64,000 bases of DNA from Cycas panzhihuaensis (taxonomy: Eukaryota; Cycadophyta), in NCBI GenBank assembly GCA_023213395.1, contig CM041465.1, positions 68,083,741 through 68,147,740 on the forward strand, in the 5' to 3' direction. The notes beneath the pieces were generated by a model. That model saw only the letters and a list, made by a program, of their open reading frames with translations. It had not been told where the DNA came from and ran no database searches. Position numbers and translations under genes: made by a program. Below, in pieces: positions 22,829 through 33,689 of the stretch (its first letter is position 1; the number at the start of each line of letters is the position of its first letter).

Positions 22829-23551
22829 TCAATCACTTTGTTCTAGATTAGTTCTTTGATGAAGTGACGGTGCATCTCGATATGTTTGGTGCGAGCATGG
22901 AACACAGAGTTTTTGGTGATCTAAAGTTACTCTAGTTGTCACAGTACAACTTGGTTCTTGTTGATGTAGATCCATGTACTCAAGAATTTGTCGTAACCAG
23001 ATGTCTCTGATCGTTGTTGCAACCACAACTTTGTACTCTACTTCAACCAAGGACAAAGTAACATTTGATTGCTTTTTACTACTCCAAGTAACTACAATTG
23101 ACCCCAAACTAAAATCATAACCAAAATTGACCTCCTGCTATTTGCACATCTAACTAGATCAGAATTTGTGAATCCCTCGAATTTGAGATTGCTGTTGTGT
23201 ACAAATTCAAGTCCATATTGTAGCGTGCCCTTCAAGTGTCCAAGGATCCTCTTTGCAGCCTTCCAGTGACTCTACTTTGGCGATGCCAGAAACGTAGACA
23301 TTATCCCAATTGTAAATAAAATATTAGGTTTGGTTGTAATAAGGTAAATTAGATTACCAACTAGTTGCCTGTACACTGTAACATCAACATTTGCTCTACC
23401 ATTCTCTATTGTTAATTTGGAACTTGTCTCTATCGAGGTAGGTGCAGGCTTGCAATCATCCATTATGAACTTCTCCATAATTTCCCAAGTGTGTTTTGTT
23501 TGTGAGGTGAAGACACATCTAGGCTTCTGCTATACTTCCACTCAAGGAAGT
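22829..23551 (-). pseudogene. Copia-H RT end and RNase H, broken
   Basis: The minus strand from 23551 shows QKPRCVFTSQTKH and MEKFIMDDCKPAPTSIE, then YRQLVGNLIYL-TTKPNI. After a frameshift come KGTLQYGLEF-like sequence and GSIVVTWSSKKQSNVTLSLVEVEY. This is the usual copia order from late RT into RNase H (SWSSKKQ-V-LS-xEAEY, here VEVEY). The fragment is cut at 23551 by an LTR of another family, in the middle of the RT. The missing upstream half is not found on the other side of that LTR. Confidence 0.85.
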
Positions 23552-23910
23552 TGTTAACGTGGCAGTTAATTATTAAGCCACTTAATTAATGTTAATGTGG
23601 TTTAATTATGTGAAAGGGTGCGAGCCAAAAGGTACGACTTATTCAGAGGGTCATAACCCTAGTCGGGTAACACCTCTTGGAGAGTATAAATGCCTTGAGG
23701 CCTTGTATATTCATATCCATGTATTCATTGTGTAATATCAAGTGATCCATCAAGGATCTTCTTTGTGGTGGGTTTTTTCCCGAAAGGGTTTCCCACGTAA
23801 ATACCTGTGTACTGTGCATCTGTTTTCTATATTTTCAATTTGTTGCTTGTTGTGTATGGTTAAAGATCCTGCGTATGGAAACATCAGTGTATGATTTCAT
23901 GTTCCCGACA
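23552..23910 (+). repeat. LTR-A, unpaired LTR of a plus-strand family
   Basis: It begins TGTTAACGTGGC, has a TATA-like GTATAAATGC near 23678 and a GGGTTTCCCACG block, and ends TTCCCGACA. It matches LTR-B at 24461-24757 across its length. Flanking 5-mers differ (GAAGT and TGTTC), so there is no TSD. The copia sequences on its two sides are not contiguous with each other. Confidence 0.75.
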
Positions 23911-24460
23911 TGTTCCTTATTATGTGTGTATTGTAAGCCATGTTGTAATGCACTTTTCAAATATCTGAGTATAGTTTTTGCAACATTCCAATGTCTTTGA
24001 TTGGCTTGAGACATGTATCGTGAATAGATTTCAATTGCATAAGATAAATCAGGTCTAGTGTTAGTTAAGTAAATAAGACTACCTACTAGTTGCCTACAAA
24101 GAGTGGAATCAATAGGTTTTGCATCCTCATCAAGTGTAAGTTTGACGCTAGTCTCCATCGATGTAGGTATAGGTTTGCAGTCCTCCATTTGGAATCATTG
24201 CAAAATATCCCAATTGTATTTAGCTTGAGAAATGAAGATGTTGTTTGGCTGCTGCAACACCTCCATCTCTAAAAAATAGTGAAGAAGTCCAAGATCTTCA
24301 TCTCGAAACTTCTCTTCAAATCCCTTTGGAGACTTTCAATCATTACAATATGACTTTCAGTGATAATTAAGTTATCAATATATAATACGACAAAGGTCCC
24401 ATGTTGGTTTTGAACTTTTGTGTACAAATTCAGATTTGATGAGGATCGATGAAACTCATG
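23911..24460 (-). pseudogene. Second copia RT/RNase H fragment between the two LTRs
   Basis: The minus strand shows HEFHRSSSNLNLYTK, then VVLYIDNLIIT (YVDD site as YIDN), MEDCKPIPTSMETSVKL, RQLVGSLIYLTNTRPDLSY and SRYMSQANQRHWNVAK, ending in QYTHNKE at LTR-A. It covers the same part of the protein as the fragment at 22829-23551, so it comes from a different element copy. The ORF that appears to run on into LTR-A is chance. Confidence 0.85.
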
Positions 24461-24772
24461 TGTTAGCGTGGCAATTAATTATTAAGCCACTTGTTAATTT
24501 TAATGTGTTATTTAATTATGTGATTAATGAAAAGGTGCGAGTTATTTAGAGGGTTACAACCTTTAAGGGTTGACACCTCTTAAGGGATTATAAATATCTC
24601 AAACTCCATTGTTTGTGGCGGGTTTTCTTTTGAAAGGGTTTCCCACGTTTATCTTGTGTATTGTACAATTGTTCTCTATTTATTCTATTTGCTTGTTGTG
24701 TATGGTAAAGATTATGCGGTGTGTAAACATGTATGCATTCATTCGTGTTTCTTAACATGATATTAGAGCTGT
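24461..24772 (+). repeat. LTR-B and adjoining primer binding site
   Basis: LTR-B (24461-24757) begins TGTTAGCGTGGC and ends TTTCTTAACA. It is followed at once by TGATATTAGAGCTG, a PBS differing by two bases from the initiator-tRNA type. It is therefore a 5' LTR of a plus-strand element. Compared with LTR-A it is about 60 bp shorter through internal deletions. Confidence 0.75.
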
Positions 24773-25122
24773 AAGGTCTTACACACTTAAATCCAGAGTT
24801 GGGTGGAGCGATAAGATCATAGGTTGCCAGGTAAAACTAACAAAACCCAAGTTTATTGAGGATTTTCTCTTCTCCAACAACTTGCAGAGTAGGCATAGTG
24901 GTCAATGGTCGTTGAGGAGGAGAAACTCACCTATTGATAAGGTTAGTACATTGTTTGGGGTCAAAAATTAGATTTGGAAGCTCTTTAGACTGAGTTGAGC
25001 TTATTTTGGAGTCATCTGAAGCTAGTTGGGTGTGTTGGTCACTGCCTAAAGCCAATTGGTCATGATCTGAAGGTGATCCAACATTGTTGGGCATCACTGG
25101 ACATTATTCATGAAATGGATTT
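24773..25122 (+). other. Leader remnant after LTR-B
   Basis: 350 bp of non-coding sequence that would be the 5' leader of the LTR-B element. It is cut by the chromovirus LTR at 25123. No gag is seen. Confidence 0.4.
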
Positions 25123-25451
25123 TGTTCTAACAATTTCCAAATCTTCTAATGAAAGTTGAATCTCCACAAGAAAGTCACACAAGCACTAGCACAAGATCAC
25201 TTTGTATTGCTGGGTCACTTCAAAAGGGCAACCTCCAATACACAATATCTTAATACTCAAAGGTGTCCTTTAAAAGAGTGGAGTGTGCGTATATATAAGG
25301 CTACCAAGGCTGCTCATCCCTCTTGACTAATGCATGTGGGACAATTACAATAAGAGACTAGTGAAGAGGAAGAAGGAGGAGAAGAAGAAGATACATTGAA
25401 GAGAAAAGAGTAAAAAGGTAGATGTATTGAAAGGGGGTCGAGTACATAACA
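25123..25451 (-). repeat. 3' LTR of the minus-strand chromovirus
   Basis: The repeat is bounded by TGTT and AACA on the plus strand and contains TATATAAGG. Next to it (25452-25466) the minus strand has a purine-rich AAAGGTGGGGGACT, the polypurine tract. No partner LTR is inside the window because the element's 5' end lies beyond about 63400, so the edges rest on TG/CA and PPT position. Confidence 0.6.
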
Positions 25452-26610
25452 AGTCCCCCACCTTTAAAAATCTTTGCCCTCAAAGCTTAAGTAATTCTGG
25501 ATATTCTTGGACAATTTGATCACCCTCCCATGTTGATTCTTATTGCGACAGCTGCTTCCATTTGATGAGGTACTCCTTGATTTGTCGGGAATGTAAGTGT
25601 TGCATCCTTACCTCAAGGATTTGTTCTGGTATCAACTGGAGTTTCCCTTCATCATCCAAGAGTGGGAGTTTAGTCTATGCCTCTGTGTGTTGGCCAATGA
25701 CCCTTTTCACACAGGATACATGAAAGACATTATGGATTTTGGATGTTGCTGGCAACTCCAAGGCATAGGCCACCTCACCCACATGCTTGAGGACTTAGTA
25801 TGGCTTGTAGAATCTTGGTGCAAGCTTGTGTTTGGTATCTCCTTTAAGTGATGTTTGCTTGTAAGGTTGTAGGTGGAGGTAGACACAATCTCCCGATTAG
25901 AACTCCCGCTCACTTTGTTTTTTTGTTTGCTGGTTGCTTCATCTTATTTTGAGCATGTTGAGGTTATCTTTTAGTATTCAGAATATGTTAGCTTGTTGTT
26001 GTAGATGCTCCTCCACTGCTTGCACCCTTGAAGTTTCCATGATATAATTCTTGATGGTTGGTGGTGGATACCCATATAATGCTTGGAATGGGGTCATTTT
26101 TGTGGACATATGATAAGTTGTATTGTATCACCATTTTACTAGAGGAAGCCATCGATACCAATGATTCTGTTTATTTGAGACGTAACAACGAAAATATCCT
26201 TCCAAATACTTGTTGACTACATTTGTTTGTGGGTGGTAGGATGAGTTCATGGTTAGCTTGGTGCCCAACATTTGGAAGAGTTCTGTCTAAAAGTGGCTGG
26301 TGAATTTAGGATCCCTGTCATTGACAATCTTTTTTGGCATTCCATGGAGTTAGTGTATTTCCTTTAGGAATATTTCAGCAATCTGTTTCATCTTATAGGT
26401 AGATTGGATGCCACAAAAAATGGGCATATTTGTCAACCTATCCACCACAACAAGCATTGCATCCTTTCCATCTGATTTGGGTAATCTTGTGATAAAATCC
26501 ATGGAAATCTCTTCCCATCTCTGATTAGGTACAGGTAGAGGTTGCAGTAGTCCAGGGACCTTGGTGGTTTCAATTTTATGCCTTTGGCCTATTTCACAAT
26601 GGGTGACCCA
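25452..26610 (-). pseudogene. Chromovirus integrase core and C-terminal chromodomain
   Basis: The minus strand shows the integrase core with ISMDFITRLPKSDGKDAML and VVVDRLT (first Asp), VNDRDPKFTSHF (second Asp), then SYHPQTN and MTPFQALYGYPPP. The C-terminal part contains LAPRFYKPY and HNVFHVSCVKR. Near 25634-25510, PEQILEVRMQHL, EYLIKWKQLS and ESTWE form a chromodomain, the hallmark of chromoviruses, which read histone marks to direct integration. The third catalytic residue (E after HPQTN) is V, or lies at a stop. Several stops break the frame. Confidence 0.88.
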
Positions 26611-26622
26611 ACTTTTTGTATC

Positions 26623-26841
26623 CTATTTAAGCCAATTCCAATAGAAGGATTGTTTACTCCTTTGATATGTTTTTTGGAACCCAAAGTGACTAGTTGTAGG
26701 TGAGTTATGGGCATCATGCAGAATCCTTTCTTTGAGCTTGGATTGTGGGCTTAAACATAATCTATTTTTATACCACAAGGCATTTGCCGACCATGAAAAC
26801 CCTTTATGACTATCTTGGTCTTCTTGGAGATCTTGGATCAT
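26623..26841 (-). pseudogene. Chromovirus integrase zinc-binding (H2C2) region
   Basis: A 72-codon frame with NALWYKNRLCLSPQSKLKER, HDAHNSPTTSHFGFQKTY and FYWNWLK corresponds to the integrase N-terminal zinc domain (H-x-H part). The C-x-x-C half follows in another frame. Confidence 0.8.
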
Positions 26842-26949
26842 TTGTCGGGTCCCTGTGTCTTGCTCCCATTCTTCACGACCTTCTTGAATCCAGGAAGGGC
26901 TAATAGATGTGATAGTGCATAATGTGGGTTCCTCCTCTTTTTTGGAAAG

Positions 26950-28100
26950 AGCATTAGTTGTGACATTCTCCTTCTCCTTTTTCTAAATGTTTTCGAAGTT
27001 GAACCCTTGCATTTTAGATACCCATTTTTGCTGCTCCTTGGAAGCTACCCTTTGGTCGAGGAAGTATTTTAGACTATCATGGTCGGTTTTTATCTTGAAG
27101 TGTGCCCCAAGAAGGTATTGGCACCATTTCCTAACTGCATGTAAGATTGCCATCATTTCCTTTTCATAGGTGGACTTACCTAAGTCCCTCAGTTGTAGCC
27201 TTTGACTTTCAAAAGCTAGGAGTCATCCTTCTTGCATGAGTACTACTCTTAACCCATGTCTCGAGGCATCACATTTAATTGTAAATGTTTTTGTGAAGCT
27301 GGTGTTGCTAACACGGGTGTAGTGGTCGTGGCTTCTTTTAGTGTTCCAAAGGATTCACTCGCCATCTCTGTTCACTAGAATGAGTCCTTCTTTAGCAACT
27401 GTGTTAGGGGTGTTGCTATCCTAGCATACCCCTTAACAAACTTTCGGCAGTATCCTGTCAATCCTAGGAATCCTTGAAAACCCTTGATGTTTTTGGGTTG
27501 GGGCCACTTTTGTATAATGACTATTTTTTGGGTCCACCTTTACTCCGTCTTGAGAGATGATGTGCCCCAAGTATTCTAGCTCCTTCATTCCAAAATTACA
27601 TTTGGATTTTTTGACATACAGTTGGTTGTCTTCCAATAATTTCAAGGCCTTGTCCACATGTTGAAGTTGTTCTTCAACTGTCTAACTATATATGAGGATG
27701 TCATCAAAAAAGACTAAGACGAATTTCCTCAAGTATGGATGGAACATTTTATTCATAAGTCCTTGGAATGTGGCTAATGCATTAGTGAGGCCAAAGGGCA
27801 TGATAAAGAATTCATAGTAACCTTCATGGGTTCAAAAGGCTATTTTGTGCACATCTTCTATCTTGACCTTGATCTGGTGATAGCTTGATCGAAGATCCAA
27901 AGATGTGAATATAATTGCACCATGTAATTCATCCAGTAATCCATCAATCACTGGAACAGGGAATTTGTCCTTGATTGTGATTTTGTTCAACTCCCTATAA
28001 TCAACACACATCCTAAATGAGCCATCCTTTTTTCTGACTAGTATGATTGGGGCAAAAAAGACACTTTTTCTTTCTTGGATGACCCCTACATCTAACAATT
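26950..28100 (-). pseudogene. Chromovirus reverse transcriptase and RNase H
   Basis: From 28098: MLDVGVIQERKSVFFAPI, LVRKKDGSFRMCVDYRELN, FPVPVIDGLLDELHGA and FTSLDLRSSYHQIKV, the RT fingers and first Asp. Around 27700 the catalytic block reads as VFFDDILI-like with a stop nearby. 27657-27433 has YVKKSKCNFGMKELEYLGHI. RNase H follows at about 27200-26985 (STYEKEMMAILHAVRKW, then KTDHDSLKYFLDQR and SKEQQKW). The order is that of Ty3/gypsy elements. Frameshifts occur near 27830 and 27430. Confidence 0.9.
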
Positions 28101-28470
28101 CATGTACTAACCTTTCAATTTCATTCTTTTGTTGGTACAGATACTTGTATGGGTGTATGCTAGGTGGGTGATTCCCAACGACAATCTTGATGGCATGGTC
28201 TTCTTGCTTGCGTTATGATGGAAGTCCCTTGGGGTCTTCTTTAAAGACCTAAGAATGGTTGAGTAGAACTTCTTGCAATTTTGGTAACATGTGACTGTTG
28301 TAAGTTGGATCTTCTTCAATTGGGGACTGCTGACTAGTGATTGCATAACACCTTGCAATTAGTCATGTCCTTCCCTTTTGTATCAACTTCTCCATTCTAT
28401 GTGAGCTGATGACTTGTGATGGGAGTGGGGTGATTCCATTAAGTTGATATTCTTGACCTTCTGAATTGAA

Positions 28471-28659
28471 TTAAATGAACAACTCTTGTAGGTTAAGTTG
28501 AATGATGCCAAGTGTCCTCAACCATTGAACTCCTAAAACCACATTGACACCTTTGAGGGGGATTGTAAACATTGAAGTGGATAAATGATACTCCCCCATG
28601 GTGAGCTTGATATTATGGCATTTCCCACCGCAAGATAGTGTTCCCCCATTAGTAACCAT
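28471..28659 (-). pseudogene. Chromovirus protease fragment
   Basis: TNGGTLSCGGKCHNIKLTMG and FTIPLKGVNVVLGVQWLRTL correspond to the second half of a retropepsin. GVNVVLGVQWL is the usual VILGMDWL-type strand. The DSG active site would lie further upstream, around 28700-28780, where stops obscure it. Confidence 0.75.
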
Positions 28660-28817
28660 GACTTGTAAGTTCTTTATTGGATATGGGAAACAATTGAGCT
28701 CTTCAACTAGTTTTCTATTAATGAAATTGTGGGTGCTTCTTGAGTTAATTAATATAACTACTCACTTTTTCTTGATACATCTAATGATTTTTAGGGTTTG
28801 AGGAGCTACAATTGCAG

Positions 28818-29595
28818 CTAAGTCATGGACTGAGATGGTTGCAGTATCTTCATCATAATCTGTTGGTTATTCTGGAGATTCTGGAACATTTTCACGTGGT
28901 TGTTCTGGAACATTTTCTTCCTCCTGTTCCTCATCTTGTATGTCCTCAATGAAAAATAGTTGTTTTTCAGAACATCGATGGTCCTTGTGCCATTTTTGGT
29001 TGCCTCTAAAACATAACCCTTTAGACTTCTTCTCATCAACTTCTTGGGTAGTCATTTGTCGAACAATTGGTGAGTGTGACACAACTGGGATATGTGATGC
29101 ATGTGATGGTATTCTCCTGTTTGCACATGGTCACATGGACTTTTGGGATGCCTTATTTTTTGTTTCAATATACCGTGCTAGTCTTATGGCTAGTGTGATC
29201 TGTGTAAGATTCAAGAGATGAAGTTCATGTTTAATCTCATCTCAAAGTCCACTAATGTATAGTTCGAGCATTTGTTCCTCACTTAGGTTCTCAACTTGTG
29301 TGGAGAGGTACTAATATGTGGAGGTATACTCTAAAACTGTATCGTCTTATCGAATCTTTGTGAGTTGATTGAAATAGTCGTTATCCCAAATGTTGTCATA
29401 TTGTGTCTTGAGGTCTTTGACAAAATAGTCCCAATCGTAATTGAGTCTATTGACCTTCTTCTTCACCCATTGGTACCACTGGTATGGTTCAGATTCCATA
29501 TGTAGAGAGGTTATTGATATCTTTTAATCTTTTGGGATTTGGTGAAGGGCAAAGAATTGTTCCATTTGTGACACCCAAGTTTGAACATTAGTACC
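28818..29595 (-). pseudogene. Chromovirus gag, C-terminal half with degenerate zinc knuckle
   Basis: Near 29080-28900 the minus strand reads KSKGLCFRGNQKWHKDHRC and QLFFIED, a CCHC knuckle whose second Cys is lost. Upstream, at 29595-29530, TNVQTWVSQMEQFFALHQI begins exactly where the copia-A insertion ends. The preceding residues of this gag (PKIELKNFNG) are found on the other side of copia-A at 46631-46671, so the reading frame is interrupted rather than ended here. The capsid-like middle carries stops. Confidence 0.85.
29591..29595 (+). other. Target-site duplication, left copy, of copia-A
   Basis: GTACC, matched by GTGCC at 46626-46630 with one change. Confidence 0.75.
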
Positions 29596-29774
29596 TGTTG
29601 GAAATAATATTTTACAATGTTAATGTAATGTTATCTTATAAACTTTATTTATATATTTAATTATTAAATGTATTCAAAGTTCAGTGAATGGACCGTCGTC
29701 CATTCAACGAACTTTGGATTATCTTTCTCGATTAAATTATTCGAGAATCCTGGTGTGTCGGGTTGGCTGGGTTG
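29596..29774 (+). repeat. Copia-A 5' LTR, left part
   Basis: It starts TGTTGGAAATAATA and breaks off at the GGTTG TSD of the Tat-like element. The right part continues at 40011. The matching first part of the 3' LTR is missing. Confidence 0.8.
29770..29774 (+). other. Target-site duplication, left copy, of the Tat-like element
   Basis: GGTTG, identical to 40006-40010. Confidence 0.92.
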
Positions 29775-30606
29775 TGTTGGAGTCTAAAATGATCCTATGG
29801 CTGCGACAGGACCAGAGGTAGGTCAGGTAACCTAAGTTGTGCAGGTACGGACCGTACGGAGGTACGCACGAGGCAAAACGGCAGAGAAATCGGCGTTCTA
29901 GGTACGTATGACAGGTACGTACCTAGAATGGGTACGTATGATAGATATGTACCAACAGCGGAACATAATCGAGCGGAAGCGGTACGCATGACTCAAAGGG
30001 ACCAGTGAAGACTTGTTGAGCTGCTAGACATACGTACGGACGTATGGACACAAAGGATAATTAATTAAGTGCCTAAACAAGTGATTAATAGAAGATGCAT
30101 TATGGTGAAGGGTACGGTTATGACAGTCATAACCCTTGATAAAGGTACCAACATGAGTACTTAAGGAGGTAAGCATGAACCACCAGGTTAGGGTGAGAGC
30201 CAATTATCACGAGTACGCAAAGGTGTGGAAGCTAGCACGTATGTCAGCCAATTGGAGCAAAGACCAGATGATAAGTACCATCCGGTGCGCATGTGTAACA
30301 AAAGGATCGTATCTTTCTTTGGAATGCTTAGGAATGCATTCCAGCCTCTGTGTAAATTGACTTGATTACTTAATAAAAGGAAGAGTTACGTGGAAAGTGG
30401 TGTATTCTTTGTGTTGTGATGATGAATTGCTGAGTATGTATTGATTTACATCTTTGTGTACCATTCTGTGAAATATATGTGAAATATATGTGGAATGTAT
30501 GTGAATGACCATGTTGACAGTATCCTGAACTAGACTATAGCACTGTGTAACCTTGACAAGTGAAAGAGGTATCTTGTAAGTGTAATAAGACACCCACTAG
30601 TCAACA
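29775..30606 (+). repeat. Tat-like element 5' LTR (832 bp)
   Basis: It begins TGTTGGAGTCTAAAATG and ends CACTAGTCAACA, and carries several ACGTAC/GTACGTA motifs between 29845 and 29960 and an AATAAAAGG near 30371. Compared with the 3' LTR many differences are CG to TG or CA, the usual mark of methylation decay. Confidence 0.95.
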
Positions 30607-30622
30607 TTGGTTCCGTTGCCTA
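30607..30622 (+). other. Probable primer binding site of the Tat-like element
   Basis: TTGGTTCCGTTGCCTA follows the LTR. It resembles the TGGCGCCGTTGCC site used by many Athila/Tat elements, with changes in the fourth to sixth bases. I do not name the tRNA. Confidence 0.55.
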
Positions 30623-30743
30623 CATCCGTTGAGGAGGGACAGGGCCTAGGAGTTTCAAAGAAAGGAATGTGTAAAGGGCAGAGGACCCTGGCTGCCATTG
30701 TGATGGCAGGCTGTAACTAAGCCACCGTGACGAGGACCTTCCA

Positions 30744-32330
30744 ATGCCACCTAAGAGGCCTTCAAGGTCGGAGGAGCCCCAAAAGGATACTTCACCCAAG
30801 GAAAAGGAGACCAGCAGACAAAGGGCATTAAGATGGTCGAAGGAAGCAAAACTCAGACGGGCGAGGAGATTAAGTTCGCAGAACAACGAGACTAAGGGAC
30901 AGTTCGTTGAAGGATTTGAGGCAAGTGGAGCCCAGACACCTTAGGAAGAGGAAACTCATGGCGAACACATGGTATTGACATCAGCCCCAATCAGAGATGA
31001 TTTGTTTAGCCCAGAAATTGAAGGGAAACCAAAAGTGGATGAAAAGCAACAAGAAACCTTAAAAGAGGGAAGTATACCCGTGGAGGACAGCCCGAAGGAC
31101 CCAAGTGACAGTGAAAAGAAGGCGGAGGAAGGTCCCTTGGCATATTGGGAGAATAAGCTAACGAGACAACTTTTCGAAGATTCGACAGAACGGGGATATG
31201 ATCAATCATATCTTACAGTGACACCATTTACTATACAAGTTCCAGGTGTAGTGGAACCCATACACATCAAAACTCCATTCAAGAATCCGCTGTTTGGGAA
31301 AGATAGTACAGCGGTAGGCACTCCCAGTGCATCCCCAAAGGAGGGAAGAAAGGAAAAATCACCACCAGGTGGGGGACAGTTGCAATCTCCCAAAATGGAT
31401 GACTATAGAGACTTTGGGAAACTGATTTTTAATGATACTTCAGACACAACAGAGCATGTGTATCTATTTCAGAGTCTTATTGATGTAAAAAAGATTACAA
31501 ACGAAGATGAAGTCAAAGTACGATTCGCCTGTACGTTGAGAGGAGTACCCTTAGCATGGTACAAGGAAACAAATAAGAATGAGCCATGGGTAAAGCTTAA
31601 GAAAGTATTCGAAGAAAGATTTCAAAAGTTTCGCAGTAATGAAGCAGTGGAAATCGCGTTAAGAGAAATCAGACAAAGGCTGGGAGAATCCGTCCTAACC
31701 TACATTAGCAGAATGAAAATCATTGCGGCTAGCATGATTAACGAGACGATAACATATCACAATATGAAAAACTACTTTGTTAGATGCTGAGATTACAAGA
31801 TGAGATTAGACTCCCTGCTGCTAAGATTACAAGATGAGATTAGAGAATTGAAGCAAAATCAATACAACCGACCCTTTTGCCAGGTAGGGGTAGCAGAAGA
31901 GGAATCGGAGTTGGAAGCATTAAGGAAAGAGGTGGCCAGATTGAAAATTAGAAATAATCGAGAAGAAGAAGAAACACCAAAAAAGAAGGACCATGTGGGA
32001 AGAGTAACCAAATGGTGCCACATTTGTGAAGAAAATTCACATACCACCAAGGAATGTGACTTGAATTTAAAAAATAGTGCGTTGCACCAACAAGAGAGAT
32101 GGTGCCATATATGCGACGTTGATACGCATACAACTAAGGATTGTTTCTACAATCCCAGGGGAAAAGCTTTTAGAGGACGAGGTAGGGGAAGGGGAGGCAA
32201 CCCACCTCGGAATGTTTATACAACGAGGGGTACACCAGAACCCTCGAGGAAAAAACCGCCAATGGGTAGATGCCTCATCATTTCTGATTTGGGCCTTTGG
32301 AAGTCGAATGCCCAAGCAGGCGAAATCTGA
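30744..32330 (+). pseudogene. Tat-like Gag: capsid-like segment and two CCHC knuckles
   Basis: One frame from MPPKRPSRSEEPQ (30744) to 32330, interrupted by TAG at 30942 and TGA at 31788. The basic, then acidic and Pro-rich N-terminus leads to the capsid-like segment at 31395-31720, with VPLAWYKETNK and WVKLKKVFEERFQKF, the usual Gag core. A short coiled coil (ESELEALRKEVARLK) precedes two zinc knuckles, CHICEENSHTTKEC and CHICDVDTHTTKDC, and an RG-rich tail. A third partial knuckle (CNGPSDHKIEDC) lies in another frame at 32350-32385. Gag would form the particle and bind the RNA. A 34-bp tandem duplication at 31783-31850 sits at the internal TGA. Confidence 0.88.
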
Positions 32331-32562
32331 GCAGGCCGTTCGTATGTAATGGCCCAAGTGACCACAAAATAGAAGATTGCAAAGGGAAAGCCAAAGCGAC
32401 CAACCTAATGACAATCATACCGGAAACAAAAAATGTCAAACTACAAAATAAACAAAAGGAGAAACTGGATGAAGGATATTCGGATCCACCGATAGAAATG
32501 GATCGTCTGAGAAGGCAAAACAAATATTAGATGGCCTAGTCCGGGAGGAGAATGCATTACCA

Positions 32563-33588
32563 ATGGGTAAACCGGAAACCAAATACGTCTATGTACGGAA
32601 GAATAAACAAAGTGAACAAGAAAATCTACCGGAAGAACCTAAGGTGAAGCCCCAAATGGTGCAAATGGAGGAGTTTTTTAAAGGATTGCCAGCAAAGGAT
32701 ATTCCCAGAATGTTGCTATTAATGGAAAATTTGGTAAAGCAGCTACAGTTGACTATTCCTCTATGCCAAGTTATCGATTGGATCAAAGGAGGAGTGTTAC
32801 AGCGGGGAATCACCAAGAGTCTGAAGCAAATCATACCATCATTCGATATGGATACGATGGTAACCATAACAGTCTTGGGAGAAACATTCCCACGGGTAAT
32901 CGTTGATGGAGGCGCAGCAGCGAACGTGTTACCAGCTTCAACATGGCGTAAATTGGGAAGCCCGAAGCTGGAAGCGGCAACCTATTCGTTAAAATTGGCT
33001 AACAAACTATTGGTACGACCTATGGGCAGACTGGCCGACATCAAGGTAGATGTGGCAGGGATAGTGGTGCGAATTAACTTCACGATTGTGGAAACGGACA
33101 AAAGGGCAACACCCTATCCAGCACTCTTGGGAAGGCCATGGTTGTATAAAACGCAATGCCTTCAGAATTGGAAGAATGTAACCTTCACATTATCAGACAA
33201 CAGGAATAAAGTAGTATTGCTGATGCTGGGAAGAAGCTCAATTGAAAGGATTCCAGATGAAGGATCCAGCACAACGATTACGAGCGACACAACATTCTCT
33301 TCCATTGGGGAAGAACATCTCTACCATACGGCAGAAGAGCCCACCACATCAACTAATCACCAGCAAGAAGAACCGACATATTTCGGGGAGATCTACAACT
33401 CTTCAGACGACGAACACGGTATGAGGTTCGTGGATTACTGGCTACATGATGCGTATGAAGTAAACTCTTCTTCTTATAGATGTAATTTGTTATCTAAATG
33501 TGTATCTACAGACATTGATAATAATTCAAATTCTTTTGAGTATATGCTGACTAACAATAGTTTAAAGAATGACAATAACCTAGACTAA
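32563..33588 (+). CDS. Tat-like protease ORF (341 codons)
   Basis: An open frame runs from MGKPETKYVYVRK to a stop at 33588. Residues about 105-235 form a retropepsin-like domain. The active site is IVDGGAAANVLP (DGG instead of the common DSG or DTG), followed by a strand with ADIKVDVAGIVVRI and the closing LLGRPWLYK. Tat and Athila proteases often have DGG, so this need not be a loss of function. The C-terminal 100 residues are acidic and Ser/Thr-rich (TSTNHQQEEPTYF) without a known domain. The frame differs from the RT frame. It is one of the few unbroken long ORFs of the window. Confidence 0.85.
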   Translation: MGKPETKYVYVRKNKQSEQENLPEEPKVKPQMVQMEEFFKGLPAKDIPRMLLLMENLVKQLQLTIPLCQVIDWIKGGVLQRGITKSLKQIIPSFDMDTMVTITVLGETFPRVIVDGGAAANVLPASTWRKLGSPKLEAATYSLKLANKLLVRPMGRLADIKVDVAGIVVRINFTIVETDKRATPYPALLGRPWLYKTQCLQNWKNVTFTLSDNRNKVVLLMLGRSSIERIPDEGSSTTITSDTTFSSIGEEHLYHTAEEPTTSTNHQQEEPTYFGEIYNSSDDEHGMRFVDYWLHDAYEVNSSSYRCNLLSKCVSTDIDNNSNSFEYMLTNNSLKNDNNLD

Positions 33589-33689
33589 CAAACCTTTAGT
33601 TTACCTAATAATTTTTGTAGTTAATAGTAATCCTGACATCCCATCTACTTGAAAGTGGGTCCTGAGGTAGATTCCCTACCCCCCCCTTA

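Noticed and set aside
29596-29774. Reading 29596-29774 as the 5' LTR of the chromovirus
   Set aside because: It is plus-oriented, starts with TG straight after a duplicated 5-mer, and joins at the TSD to the copia-A LTR part that precedes a perfect PBS. The chromovirus gag continues beyond copia-A.
30620-30886. Minus-strand ORF opposite the start of the Tat-like gag
   Set aside because: Shadow of the sense gag frame. The sense strand has the expected basic gag N-terminus and the element context.
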